From Natrarchaeobius oligotrophus (lineage in GTDB: Archaea > Halobacteriota > Halobacteria > Halobacteriales > Natrialbaceae), in the NCBI RefSeq assembly GCF_003841465.1, contig NZ_REFZ01000009.1, positions 62,001 to 126,000 on the forward strand: DNA of 64,000 bases, read 5' to 3'. The notes under the pieces were generated by a model that worked only from the letters and a program-made list of their open reading frames with translations, was not told where the DNA came from and searched no databases. Of this stretch, positions 35,368 to 44,645 are shown piece after piece; positions within the stretch are counted from its first letter, which is position 1; every line of letters begins with the position of its first letter. The translations under genes were made by a program, and so were the position numbers.

Positions 35368-36231
35368 TCAGCGTCGGATCGCCCGCGGTTGGACGCGACC
35401 GGGGGAGTCGACGTCGAATCGATCGCCGAGGGAAACGGGTTCGATCACCCGTGGAAACTCGAACGAAGCCGCGTGCTCGGAGAGCACGGCCGGGTTCGCG
35501 CCGACGCCGCGCCACAGGCCGTGATGCACCGGCAAGAGCCGCTCGAGCTCCAGCTGATTCGCGGCTTCGATGAGCTGATTTTCGTCCATGTACCACCGTG
35601 TTCGCTCAATTCCGTCCCCGTCTGGAGCCGAGACGTTCCCGACGGACCCGAGCGCGAGCGCGCCCACGTCGAGGTCGAACTCGTCGGCGATCGCGGAAAA
35701 CTCCTCGGGATCAGGACGGCTATCGCCGCCGTTGAAGAACGTTCCCGACTCGTGATCGACGACGTACGAGACTTCGTCGATGGCGGCCGGATCGTTCGCG
35801 CCGCGAACGTGGACGTCGAGGTCGCCGATTCGGACGGTGTCTCCTGGCGCGACCACGTGCGCTTTTTCGTCGGGAACGCTGACCTCTCCGTCGTACTGCG
35901 GGGCGTCGTAACACGCCGACGGCGCGTACACGTCGGCTCCGAGACCGTCGACGAGCGGCAGGAACGACGGCGGGTGCATGTGATCGAGGTGCTCGTGCGT
36001 GACCAGCACCGCGTCGCACTCGGTCGCGTCCGCCGGATCGAGCGGAACCGGCAGCATCCGGACGACGTTCGGTGGATCGCCGTCACCGAAGTACGGATCG
36101 ACGTACACGGTCGCCTCGGGGCTGCGCACCACGAATCCGGTACCACCGAGATACCACATCGTTACACCGAGCGGTTCCACTGCTTCTATCTCGTCGCTGA
36201 CGAACCAGGTTCCCCAGTTCGAGTGAACCAT
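35368..36231 (-). CDS. MBL-fold metallo-hydrolase (UlaG-like)
   Basis: 287 residues from the ATG at 36231. The metallo-beta-lactamase core shows MWYLGGTGFVVRS (about 25-37), the metal motif THEHLDHMHP (about 76-85), FFNGGDSRPDPEE (about 166) and LPVHHGLW (about 235). The layout resembles L-ascorbate-6-phosphate lactonase (UlaG), so lactone or ester hydrolysis is plausible. A TATA-like ccttatcg lies about 28 bases before the start on the minus strand. It is convergent with the BKACE gene and on the same strand as the IclR gene upstream. Confidence 0.85.
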   Translation of the reverse strand: MVHSNWGTWFVSDEIEAVEPLGVTMWYLGGTGFVVRSPEATVYVDPYFGDGDPPNVVRMLPVPLDPADATECDAVLVTHEHLDHMHPPSFLPLVDGLGADVYAPSACYDAPQYDGEVSVPDEKAHVVAPGDTVRIGDLDVHVRGANDPAAIDEVSYVVDHESGTFFNGGDSRPDPEEFSAIADEFDLDVGALALGSVGNVSAPDGDGIERTRWYMDENQLIEAANQLELERLLPVHHGLWRGVGANPAVLSEHAASFEFPRVIEPVSLGDRFDVDSPGRVQPRAIRR

Positions 36232-36405
36232 GTCGCGTACACGTCCACCACGACGATAAGGATTCACCCGACGGCCGATCGTCTTCCTCCCGCGACGCGG
36301 CACGCACCGAAATTCCGGCCGAACCTGCCTCTCGCGCCATCGGGGAGCGACTGGACGAGATTTCCACACCGAGAGCACCTCACAGCCGCGAGACGGGTGG
36401 CCGAG

Positions 36406-37176
36406 TTAGGGGTACGCGATATTGATCTCCAGTTCGTTCGCCGCACCGACCAACAGATTTTGAATCTCCCGCTTGAAGTTGTCCCCGGACATGCGACCCG
36501 ACGGACCGGAGATGCCGAGCGCTCCCTGGATCGCCCCACTCGGACCTTTCACCGGCACGCTGACGGTACTCAGTCCCTGTATATACTCCTCTTCCGCGAA
36601 GCCGACGCCCTTCTCGCGAATCTCCTCTAGCTCCTCGTAGAGCTCTTGTCTGGTGGTGATGGTCTCGGACGTCAGCTCCGGTAATCCTCGTGATTCGATG
36701 ATCTCTTCGATCTTCCGATCGGGCGAGTGGGCCAGAATAACTTTTCCGGCGGAGGTCGCGTGCATGGGGATGCGTTTCCCCTGGTGGGAGTTGGCCCGAA
36801 CGGCGGTTTCGCCGATCGCCCTGTGAACGAAGACCGCGTATCCGTGCTCTTCGACGATGAACTCCGCGCGCTCGCCGGTTTCCTGCGCTAACTGTTCGAC
36901 TTTCGGCTTCGCCAGTTTGTAAACCTCGTTTCGGTTTTGTGCACAATCTGCAAGCTCGAGAAACCGCAATCCCACGTAATACAGGTCACCTTCCTGCGTA
37001 ATAAACTCGTTTTTCTTCAGCGAAGAGAGATATCTGTGAGCCGTACTGTTCGCGAGATCGAGTTCGTCGGCAACTTCAGAAACCCGAGCCCCGTCCAGCT
37101 CTTTCAGCGTTTCGAGTATCCGAGCCGTGCGGTCGATCGTTTTCACGTTGCTTTGCTCGGTGGTTCTGATCGCCAT
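36406..37176 (-). CDS. IclR family transcriptional regulator, copy 1
   Basis: 256 residues from the ATG at 37176. The N-terminal winged helix is VKTIDRTARILETLKELDG ... VSEVADELDLANSTAHRYLSSL (about 11-53). The C-terminal effector domain contains HRAIGETAVRANSHQGKRIP, MHATSAGKVILA and VPVKGPSGAIQGALGISGP. An upstream in-frame ATG at 37200 exists, but a cttttagta TATA box at about 37203-37213 points to 37176. The near-palindrome TTCTCAC-A-GTGGGAA next to this promoter could be its own operator. IclR proteins usually control nearby catabolic genes with a small aromatic or keto acid as ligand. Confidence 0.92.
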   Translation of the reverse strand: MAIRTTEQSNVKTIDRTARILETLKELDGARVSEVADELDLANSTAHRYLSSLKKNEFITQEGDLYYVGLRFLELADCAQNRNEVYKLAKPKVEQLAQETGERAEFIVEEHGYAVFVHRAIGETAVRANSHQGKRIPMHATSAGKVILAHSPDRKIEEIIESRGLPELTSETITTRQELYEELEEIREKGVGFAEEEYIQGLSTVSVPVKGPSGAIQGALGISGPSGRMSGDNFKREIQNLLVGAANELEINIAYP

Positions 37177-38313
37177 ATGATCCGTATTAACACGCACCAT
37201 ACTAAAAGTTTCTCACAGTGGGAACGCCGAGCGCCCCCTCCCTGGATCCAATCTCTGATCCGTCGAACCGTCGATCGCGCGTCCGTTGCGATCGTGTCGA
37301 GCGAGAACGGCTTCAACCGTACCGACGTCCTTTCCCGAGGTGGTGCAACGGTTCCTGGGCTCACAACGGCGTCCGCCCACCGTATGCGACCGTCGCAACG
37401 TCCCCAACCGCGTTGGTAGATCTGGTACCGCTGCGAGTTCGATATTCGACGCGGTACGCAATACCTGGGTCGCCGATCCCACCTGCCGTCGGTCGGGGAC
37501 GGTCGCCTCAAGGTACCAGCGGTTGCGCGAATCTGTCGAAACCGCGAACCGGTATCGCGGCGTCAACAACTGTGTGGTGTGTATACTAATACCACTATTT
37601 AACGTTCCGCGTCGTGGAGTGCAGTAGTGGCGGTCATGCAAACTGCCAGCACGCGGTGACGCCTCTACCGACGTCTTCGCTCCGAACCTGCGGTTACGTA
37701 GCGTGAGATACCGTTGTGCAAATCGCGTCTCGCTCGCTCGTTCCCGCGATGTAGAATGATAGACTGATCGTCCGCTCGTGCGTGTGCCTTCGCGAAGAGC
37801 GATCCTGGACCCGCCGGGAACGTCCAGTGTGGGCGGTTTGGACGGACCGAAGAGCGCTCCGCCGCTAACGATTTACGCAGCCGCACCGAGTCCGAACGCG
37901 TACTGACTGCGCCTCCGAACTCTCACCGTCAGATCGTCCGATAACACCTCGAGGGTGTGTGGGATTTTTTATTCAACTTACCCTCTGGGAAAAGTAGGCT
38001 TCCAACGAGTTACACGTGTACTTTTGTAATCGAGAGTTTCAAAATTCAACATGCGGAATCTTATACTGGTTATTGGCTCCCCTCTCTCATATTGTGAGTA
38101 ATTCTCATTCACTAACGGTTTATTTTACGAACAAGAACGAGAGATAACTCCTCCGTGGCCGGTAGTCGCACGGTCGAGCGAGTCGTTTCCGGGATGTGAA
38201 ATTGGGACGAGGGGTCGTTCGATTACCGACGCAGGACGACCTCACCGACAGCGAAACCGTCTCGTGACGGATAACGCCGTCTGCGGATTCTCTCTGCGAC
38301 CGAGGAGACGATC
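37177..38313. other. 1.1 kb gap between IclR gene and BKACE copy 2
   Basis: No supportable gene on either strand. The left end holds the IclR promoter. A TATA-like ctatttaacg at about 37596-37605 faces rightward with no gene behind it. Positions 37960-38140 are AT-rich and include the inverted repeat TGAG-TAATT-CTCA (38095-38107) and TATA-like cttatactgg. Could hold a small RNA, distant operators or decayed genes; nothing more can be said. Confidence 0.45.
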
Positions 38314-39255
38314 CTAGCCACGGATCCGCGTCCGTTCTTTCCCCTTCAACCCGAGGAACTCACGCGTTTCCGACGCGGTCGCGATCTCGCGTCCGGTCAA
38401 ATTTTCCGTCAACCGTACAACCTTCTCGACGAGATCCGCGTTGCTCTTCGCCAGTTTTCCCGATTCGAGATAGAGGTTGTCTTCCAGGCCAACTCGAGCG
38501 TGACCGCCCATCTCGGCCGCCTGAATCGCTCGTGGAAACTCGTGGCGACCGGCTCCGAGGACGGAAAACGAGTACTCGTCTCCGAACAGTTTGTCCGCGA
38601 TGTGGACCATGTGCGTCAGGTTTTCCACGTCCGGGCCGATGCCGCCGTGTATTCCCATGACGAACTGGAAGTGAAGCGGCGTCTCTAGTAGCCCCCGATC
38701 GACGTAGTGTTTCGCGTTGTACAGGTGGCCGACGTCGTAACACTCGAGTTCGGGCTTCGTTCCGTGCTCGTCGAAGATCGGGAGGATGGTATCGAGATCT
38801 TCGAACGTGTTGTGAAAAATCAGGTCCCGGCTCCCCTCCAGGTACTCCCGTTCCCAGTCGTGCTCGAACTCGTCGTATTTCTCGAGTATGGGGTACAACC
38901 CGAAGTTGATCGAGCCCATGTTGCAGGAAGCCATCTCGGGTTCGAGTTCGGGGACGACTTTGATCCGCTCTTCGGGTTCCATCGTCGGTGCACCTCCCGT
39001 AGTCGGCTGAACGATGACGTCACAGGCATCGTGTATTCGACTCGCGACGTCCTGGAAGAGCTCCAGATCCGTCACCGGCTCTCCCGTTTCGGGATCGCGA
39101 ACGTGCAAGTGGATGATACTCGCCCCGGCCTCTGCTGCTGCGATCGCTTCTTCGGCAATTTCCTCCGGTTCGATCGGCAAGTACGGTGACATCGTCGGTA
39201 CGTGTATCGCCCCGGTCACCGCACACGTGACGATCACCTTGTCAAACGAGCGCAT
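38314..39255 (-). CDS. BKACE family enzyme (beta-keto acid cleavage), copy 2
   Basis: 313 residues, a paralogue of the enzyme at 34371-35315. The metal site is His49/His51 in IIHLHVRDPETGEP. The conserved TCAVTGAIHVPTMSP, PTTGGAPTMEPEERI and ARVGLEDNLYLESG are present. The middle part, which forms the substrate pocket (residues about 120-200), differs from copy 1, e.g. ELECYDVGHLYNAKHYV against CLGCYDVGHLYNVRRCL, so a different keto acid is expected. It has a TATA-like gatctatctg about 30 bases before the ATG and is divergent from the acyl-CoA synthetase. Confidence 0.92.
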   Translation of the reverse strand: MRSFDKVIVTCAVTGAIHVPTMSPYLPIEPEEIAEEAIAAAEAGASIIHLHVRDPETGEPVTDLELFQDVASRIHDACDVIVQPTTGGAPTMEPEERIKVVPELEPEMASCNMGSINFGLYPILEKYDEFEHDWEREYLEGSRDLIFHNTFEDLDTILPIFDEHGTKPELECYDVGHLYNAKHYVDRGLLETPLHFQFVMGIHGGIGPDVENLTHMVHIADKLFGDEYSFSVLGAGRHEFPRAIQAAEMGGHARVGLEDNLYLESGKLAKSNADLVEKVVRLTENLTGREIATASETREFLGLKGKERTRIRG

Positions 39256-39439
39256 GAACCTTCGTACTGTACGGATTCAGATAGATCTTCCGGTGGGCAC
39301 GACCCCGAACCGGCGAAAAACGTCGGTGCGACCGCCGCCGACCGTCCCCGAACGGGAGCGAAAGGGGACTCGTCACGCCGTTTCGGTACCACAACAGTTA
39401 ACTTATTCAGCCGCGACGTTCCGTCGAAAGACGTCTACC

Positions 39440-39457
39440 GCACGTACGCAAACGTGC
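39440..39457. promoter_or_regulatory. Inverted repeat in the leader of the acyl-CoA synthetase gene
   Basis: GCACGT-ACGCAA-ACGTGC, six-base arms. It lies downstream of the TATA-like ttaacttattc (39399-39409) and 40 bases before the ATG, so it would be inside the 5' leader of about 65 bases. Could be an operator or an mRNA hairpin. Confidence 0.35.
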
Positions 39458-39497
39458 CCGCTCGTTCCGACAGACGTCACGTTCGGTGGAACAACCA

Positions 39498-41522
39498 ATG
39501 GAATCCGATACCAATACAGAGACGATCGATGAGTTCGACGTCGTCCACGAACCCTCGAGCGAGTTCGTCGAATCGACGAACGTCCGAGCGTTCATGGACG
39601 CACACGACATCGGGGACTACGAGGAGTTGATCGCTCGAACGACCGGCGACGTCGACGGCGTCGACGCCTCGGGGATCGACTGGTTCTGGGACGAGGTGAT
39701 CGACTACCTCGACATCGAGTTTTTCGAGCCCTATAGAACCGCCCGGGACGATTCGGACGGCCCGCAGTTTACCGACTGGTACCCCGGCGGGACGATCAAC
39801 GCCGCGCACAACGTCCTCGACAGACACGCAGCGACGGACAGCGCGACCCGAAACCGCGTCGCCTGCATCTGGGAGGGCGAACCCGGCGACGTTCGCGAGC
39901 TCACGTACCACGAACTCGCCCGACAGACGAACAGGGTCGCAAACGAACTCGAGGCCCGCGGCGTCGGCGTCGGCGATACGGTCGGCCTGTACATGCCGAT
40001 GGTTCCCGAGGTGATCTCGATTCTCTACGGCTGCTTTTCGGTCGGAGCGATCGCGGTGCCCATCTTCTCCGGATTCGGAGTAGACGCGACCGCAACCCGC
40101 ATCGAGGACAGCGAGTGCTCGATCCTGTTCACCGGCGACGGGTTCTACCGGCGTGGTCGAGAGGTCACCCTCAAAGCGACGGCCGACGACGCGATCGAAC
40201 AGGCCGGGCACGTGACGGACGTGATCGTCTTCGATCGACTCGGTTCGAGCGATCCCGAGAACGACCTCGAGATTCCCTGGAACGAGTCGACCGACCACTG
40301 GTGGCACGACACCGTCTCCCGTCGTTCGTCGGATCACCGGACGGTCGAACTCCCGTCCGATCACGAGTCGATGATACTGTACTCGTCGGGGACGACCGGA
40401 ACGCCGAAGGGCATCGTCCACACCCACGCGGGTGCGCTCGTCCAGGCGGCCAAGGAAGTCTACTTCGGATTCGACCACAAGCCCGGGGACCGCTTCTTCT
40501 GGGTGAGCGACATCGGCTGGATGATGGGGCCGTGGACGTTACTCGGCAACCACGCGTTCGGCGGAACCGTCTTCGTGTACGAGGGCGCGCCTGACCATCC
40601 CGAACCCGATCGGTACTGGGAGATGATCGACCGCCACGGCATCACCACGTTCGGCATCTCGCCGACGGCGATTCGATCGCTGCGCAAGCACGGGAATCAG
40701 TGGCTCGAGGGACACGACCTCTCCTCGCTGCGAATTCTCGGCTCGACGGGCGAGCCGTGGGATCCCGAATCGTGGCGGTGGTTCTACGAGCACATCGGTC
40801 GCGGGGAGTGCCCGATCATGAACATCTCCGGCGGCACCGAGATCATGGGCTGTTTTCTCATGCCGATGCCGATCCAGTCGCTCAAACCCTGCACGCTCGG
40901 GGGCCCGGGCCTGGGGATGGACGTCGACGTCGTCGATTCCTCCGGCGAGTCGGTCGCCGACGATCACGAGCGCGGATTCCTCGTCGCCCGCGATTCGTGT
41001 CCCAGCATGACGAAATCGCTTCTCGACGGCGACGACCGCTACTTAGAGGAATACTGGTCGACGTGGGACGACTGCTGGGATCACGGCGACTGGGCCCGGA
41101 AGGACCCCGACGGCTTCTGGTTCCTCCACGGGCGCGCGGACGACGCGCTCAACGTCGCCGGTCGAAAGGTCGGGCCGGCCGAAGTCGAGGGCGCGGCGAT
41201 GGAACACGACGACGTCAACCAGGCCGCGGCGATCGGCGTTCCCGACGAGACGATCGGAACCGCCGTGGTTCTCTACGTCGTACTCGAACCGGGCGCTGAC
41301 GAGTCCGATCGGCTCAGAGACGAGATCCGCGCCGTCGTCGGCGACGAACAGGGGAAGCCGTTTCGCCCGCGAGAGGTGCTGTTCGTCGACCAGTTCCCGA
41401 AGACCCAGTCCGGAAAGATCGTGCGGCGCGCGATCCAGACCGCGTACACCGGCGACGATCCGGGCGATATCTCGAGCATCGAGAATCCGGACGCGCTCGA
41501 CGCGATCGAGGAGGCGCGATGA
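39498..41522 (+). CDS. Acyl-CoA/acetyl-CoA synthetase-like AMP-forming ligase
   Basis: About 674 residues, ANL superfamily. An N-terminal region of about 100 residues contains DGPQFTDWYPGGTINAAHN, the acetyl-CoA-synthetase cap. The P-loop is ILYSSGTTGTPKGIVHTHAG (about 295-314), the A5 motif NISGGTEIMG and the C-terminal hinge DDALNVAGRKVGPAEVE, with catalytic Lys640 in FPKTQSGKIVRR. It should activate a small carboxylic acid from the pathway to its CoA ester. The ATG at 39498 has GGTGGA eight bases before it; a GTG at 39486 is possible. It begins a probable operon with thiolase and OB-fold protein. Confidence 0.92.
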   Translation: MESDTNTETIDEFDVVHEPSSEFVESTNVRAFMDAHDIGDYEELIARTTGDVDGVDASGIDWFWDEVIDYLDIEFFEPYRTARDDSDGPQFTDWYPGGTINAAHNVLDRHAATDSATRNRVACIWEGEPGDVRELTYHELARQTNRVANELEARGVGVGDTVGLYMPMVPEVISILYGCFSVGAIAVPIFSGFGVDATATRIEDSECSILFTGDGFYRRGREVTLKATADDAIEQAGHVTDVIVFDRLGSSDPENDLEIPWNESTDHWWHDTVSRRSSDHRTVELPSDHESMILYSSGTTGTPKGIVHTHAGALVQAAKEVYFGFDHKPGDRFFWVSDIGWMMGPWTLLGNHAFGGTVFVYEGAPDHPEPDRYWEMIDRHGITTFGISPTAIRSLRKHGNQWLEGHDLSSLRILGSTGEPWDPESWRWFYEHIGRGECPIMNISGGTEIMGCFLMPMPIQSLKPCTLGGPGLGMDVDVVDSSGESVADDHERGFLVARDSCPSMTKSLLDGDDRYLEEYWSTWDDCWDHGDWARKDPDGFWFLHGRADDALNVAGRKVGPAEVEGAAMEHDDVNQAAAIGVPDETIGTAVVLYVVLEPGADESDRLRDEIRAVVGDEQGKPFRPREVLFVDQFPKTQSGKIVRRAIQTAYTGDDPGDISSIENPDALDAIEEAR

Positions 41523-41594
41523 CGGTGTCGACGAAAACGATTCGAACGACCGTCGGCGCGCGGGACGTTCTCGCGTCGGGGGCTCTGTAAACGG

Positions 41595-42761
41595 ATGACC
41601 GACGTTCGAATCGTCGGCGCTGGTATGACTCCCTTCGGCGATCACGCCGGTCGGACGGGACGGGAGCTGTTCGGCGATGCCGCGCGACGCGCGCTCGAAG
41701 ACGCGTCGCTCCCCGCGGACGCCGTCGACGAGTTGTTTTTCTCCGCGTTCGCGGGCGAACTGTCCGAGTCACAGAGCCACCAGGGCCCGCTGATGGCCTC
41801 GGCGGCCGGCGTCTCTGCCCCGGCGACGCGCGTCGAGGCCGCCTGCGCCTCCGGTGGCGCGGCCGTTCGTCAGGCGGTGACGGCCATCCGGGCCGGCGTC
41901 GCCGACGTCGTGCTCGTCGGCGGTGGCGAAAAGCTGACTCACCTCTCGACGCCCGACGCGACCGAAGCCCTGTCGCTGGCGGCCGACGAGCGGTGGGAAA
42001 CCCGGATCGGAACGACGTTCCCCGGGGCCTACGCGCTGATGACCAGAGCGTACTTCGACCGATTTGGTGCCGACCGAACGGATCTCGCGCACGTGGCCGT
42101 CAAAAATCACGCGAACGCCGTCGACAACGAACTCGCCCAGTATCGCAACGAAATCACCGTCGAAGACGTTCTCGAGGCGCCGATCGTCTCGGAGCCGCTC
42201 GGACTGTTCGACTCATGTCCGCTGACCGACGGCGCGGCAGCCCTCGTTCTGGCCAGCGACGACGTCGTGCGGTCGCGGAACCTCCCCGCGTCGGTAGCGG
42301 TCGCTGGTGTCGGTCAGGCGAGCGATCGGCTCTCGCTGCAGGAACGCGACTCGCTGTGTGAAACGCCGGCGACGGAAACCGCAGCGGAACGCGCGTACGC
42401 CGCGTCGGGTATCGGACCGTCCGACGTGGATCTCGCGGAGGTACACGACTGCTTCACTATCGCGGAAGTCCTGGCGATCGAAGGCCTCGGGTTCGCGGAA
42501 AACGGCGAGGGATACGGCGCGGCCCGAGACGGAACGACCACCGCGACGGGTTCGATCCCGGTCAATCTCTCGGGTGGTCTGAAGGCGAAGGGTCACCCGG
42601 TCGGCGCGACCGGGGTTGCACAGATCGCCGAACTGGTGAAACTCCTGACCGGGGGGCACGCGAACGCGGACGCAGTCCCCGACGCGACCGTGGGGCTCGC
42701 CCACAACGCGGGCGGAACGGTCGCCTCCGCGGTCGTCACCGTCCTGGAGGTAGTCGAATGA
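41595..42761 (+). CDS. Thiolase (SCP-x/acetyl-CoA acyltransferase-like)
   Basis: 388 residues. The nucleophile is Cys84 in VEAACASGGAAV. The second-half motifs are HDCFTIAEVLAIEGLG (about 275-290) and NLSGGLKAKGHPVGATGVAQ (about 328-347). HDCF in place of the bacterial NEAF box and the missing second Cys box at the C-terminus (HNAGGTVAS) mark the SCP2-thiolase branch common in archaea. It works with the zinc-ribbon/OB-fold protein encoded by the overlapping next gene. The reaction is thiolytic cleavage or condensation of an acyl-CoA. Confidence 0.92.
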   Translation: MTDVRIVGAGMTPFGDHAGRTGRELFGDAARRALEDASLPADAVDELFFSAFAGELSESQSHQGPLMASAAGVSAPATRVEAACASGGAAVRQAVTAIRAGVADVVLVGGGEKLTHLSTPDATEALSLAADERWETRIGTTFPGAYALMTRAYFDRFGADRTDLAHVAVKNHANAVDNELAQYRNEITVEDVLEAPIVSEPLGLFDSCPLTDGAAALVLASDDVVRSRNLPASVAVAGVGQASDRLSLQERDSLCETPATETAAERAYAASGIGPSDVDLAEVHDCFTIAEVLAIEGLGFAENGEGYGAARDGTTTATGSIPVNLSGGLKAKGHPVGATGVAQIAELVKLLTGGHANADAVPDATVGLAHNAGGTVASAVVTVLEVVE

Positions 42762-43135
42762 TCGGCGAAGTCGGTCTCGAGGAGTGGCTGGACGCGGTGG
42801 CTCTCGGAGACGGATACTACTACCGCTGCCCGAAGGGCCACGCGACGCTCCCTCCACGCGACTGTTGTCCGGAGTGTGGTGGGGGACTCGAACGACGGCC
42901 GCTGCCATCTCGCGGTGAACTGCGTTCGTACACCGTCTCGAACGTCTCGACGCCCGAGTACGACGATCACACGCCGCTGGGGATCGGTATCGCGACGTTC
43001 GGGCCGGTCGACGTAACCGGTCGGTTGCCGGCGGCCGAATCCGGAACGCTCGAGACGGGAACGACCGTCCGTCTGGCCGTCGAGGAACGGCCGTCGGACG
43101 GCTCTCGCGTTCCGGTCTTCCGGATCGATCGGTAG
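42758..43135 (+). CDS. Zn-ribbon OB-fold protein (DUF35), thiolase partner
   Basis: 125 residues, overlapping the thiolase by ATGA. The rubredoxin-like zinc knuckle has C-x3-H at Cys24/His28 and C-x2-C at Cys37/Cys40 (CCPECGG). An OB-fold follows with LRSYTVSNVSTPEYDDHTP and GIATFGPVDVTGRL. In archaea such DUF35 proteins form complexes with thiolases and HMG-CoA synthase and channel the CoA intermediate. Replacement of one zinc Cys by a His-like position is a mild oddity. Confidence 0.9.
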   Translation: MIGEVGLEEWLDAVALGDGYYYRCPKGHATLPPRDCCPECGGGLERRPLPSRGELRSYTVSNVSTPEYDDHTPLGIGIATFGPVDVTGRLPAAESGTLETGTTVRLAVEERPSDGSRVPVFRIDR

Positions 43136-43227
43136 CGAACGAACGATTCGGACGCGATGTCCCAAGATTCCACGCGAGGGGTGCCGAAGCGGAGGCTTCA
43201 TAGCGGTCGATCGTCGATAGGTATTGC

Positions 43228-44580
43228 ATGGCCGACATCGAGAACCGATCGGCGCTTTCACGAACGACGGGACACGAGACGGCGCTCGCCTGTCTCGAGG
43301 CCGGCATCGAAGCCACACGTCCGGACGGCCTCGTCGCCGAACGACTCTCGCTCGAGGGCGACGAGCTCGCGATCGACGGCCTCGGTACCGGGCGAACGAC
43401 GTTCGACCTCGCTCGGTACGACGACGTCGTTCTCGTCGGCGGCGGGAACGCAGCCAGCCAGCTCGCCCGCGCGCTCGAGGCGCTGCTCGGCGAGCGAATC
43501 AGCGGGGGCGCTATCGTCACGGACGATCCGGTCGAGACGGATCGAATCGACGTCTTCGCCGGCGATCATCCGGTTCCGAGCCGTCGCGGCGTCCGCAACG
43601 CCGAGCGCGTTCTCGAACTCACACGGCGCGCGACCGAAGACGATCTCGTAATCGCCTGCCTGACCGGGGGTGGGAGCGCGTTACTCCCGGCCCCGGTCGA
43701 TGCGATCTCGCTTTCGGAGTTGCAAACGACGACCGATCGGCTGCTCGCGTCCGGCGCGGCGATCGACGAGATCAACGCGGTGCGAAAGCACTGTTCGCTG
43801 ATCAAAGGCGGCCAGCTCGCACGCAGCGCGTCTCCCGCGACCGTCGTCGGCCTGGTGGTGAGCGACGTGGTAGGCGACGATCCCAGCGTCGTCGCGAGCG
43901 GACCGACCGTCCCGGATCCGACGACGTACGAGGACGCGATCGGCGTGCTCGAGCGGTACGATCTCGACGTCCCCGACGCCGTCCGCACCCACCTTCGAAA
44001 CGGCGTCGACGGCTCAGTTCCGGAGACGCCCGGACCCGACGATCCGCTGTTCGATCGCGTTTCGACGCACGTTATCGGGAACAACCGAACCGCTCTCGAC
44101 GCGGCGGCCGAGACGGCTGCCGCCCGCGGCTACGAGCCGGTCGTTCTCTCCGCTCGAGTGCGGGGTGAAGCGCGCGAGGCCGCGCTCACGCACGTCGCGA
44201 TCGCGGAGGAGTGCCGGACGACGGGGGATCCGATCGCGCCGCCCGCGGTCTTCCTCTCGGGGGGTGAAACGACGGTGACGCTCGGAGAGGAGTACGGGTC
44301 GGGCGGTCCCAACCAGGAGTTCGTCTTGAGCGCCGCCGTCGAACTCGAGGATGACGGCGTCGTCGTCGCCGCGGTGGACACCGACGGAATCGACGGTGCG
44401 ACCGACGCGGCCGGCGCGATCGCGGACGCGTCGTCCGTGGATACCGACGCGGGGAGAGCCGCGCTGGCGTCGAACGATTCGACGACCGCGCTGTCCGACG
44501 CGGATTCGATCGTTCGAACGGGACCGACGGGGACCAACGTCAACGACCTGCGCGTTTTCGTCGTCGACTCGAACCGGTGA
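43228..44580 (+). CDS. Glycerate 2-kinase (MOFRL/DUF4147 family)
   Basis: 450 residues. Domain 1 (DUF4147) holds VLVGGGNAASQLARALEALLG (about 70-90) and ITGG-like VIACLTGGGSALLPAP (about 139-154). EINAVRKHCSLIKGGQLAR follows near 178 and VVSDVVGDDPSVVASGPTVP near 210. The C-terminal MOFRL domain shows FLSGGETTVTLGEEYGSGGP and VDTDGIDGATDAAGA. The enzyme phosphorylates D-glycerate to 2-phosphoglycerate in haloarchaeal sugar and C3-acid use. It is 92 bases after the OB-fold gene with a weak TATA near 43195. It could connect a C3 product of the pathway to glycolysis. Confidence 0.93.
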   Translation: MADIENRSALSRTTGHETALACLEAGIEATRPDGLVAERLSLEGDELAIDGLGTGRTTFDLARYDDVVLVGGGNAASQLARALEALLGERISGGAIVTDDPVETDRIDVFAGDHPVPSRRGVRNAERVLELTRRATEDDLVIACLTGGGSALLPAPVDAISLSELQTTTDRLLASGAAIDEINAVRKHCSLIKGGQLARSASPATVVGLVVSDVVGDDPSVVASGPTVPDPTTYEDAIGVLERYDLDVPDAVRTHLRNGVDGSVPETPGPDDPLFDRVSTHVIGNNRTALDAAAETAAARGYEPVVLSARVRGEAREAALTHVAIAEECRTTGDPIAPPAVFLSGGETTVTLGEEYGSGGPNQEFVLSAAVELEDDGVVVAAVDTDGIDGATDAAGAIADASSVDTDAGRAALASNDSTTALSDADSIVRTGPTGTNVNDLRVFVVDSNR

Positions 44581-44645
44581 GCGCTCCGTCGTCGGCTCGA
44601 TACTAGCGTTCGTCTGCGCCGACACACGGCGTCCGATACGCCGCG

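Noticed and set aside
37213-37641. Minus-strand frame of 142 residues upstream of IclR copy 1
   Set aside because: No motif, low acidic content and no TATA box; looks like random open sequence. A decayed transposase was considered, but no catalytic residues could be placed.
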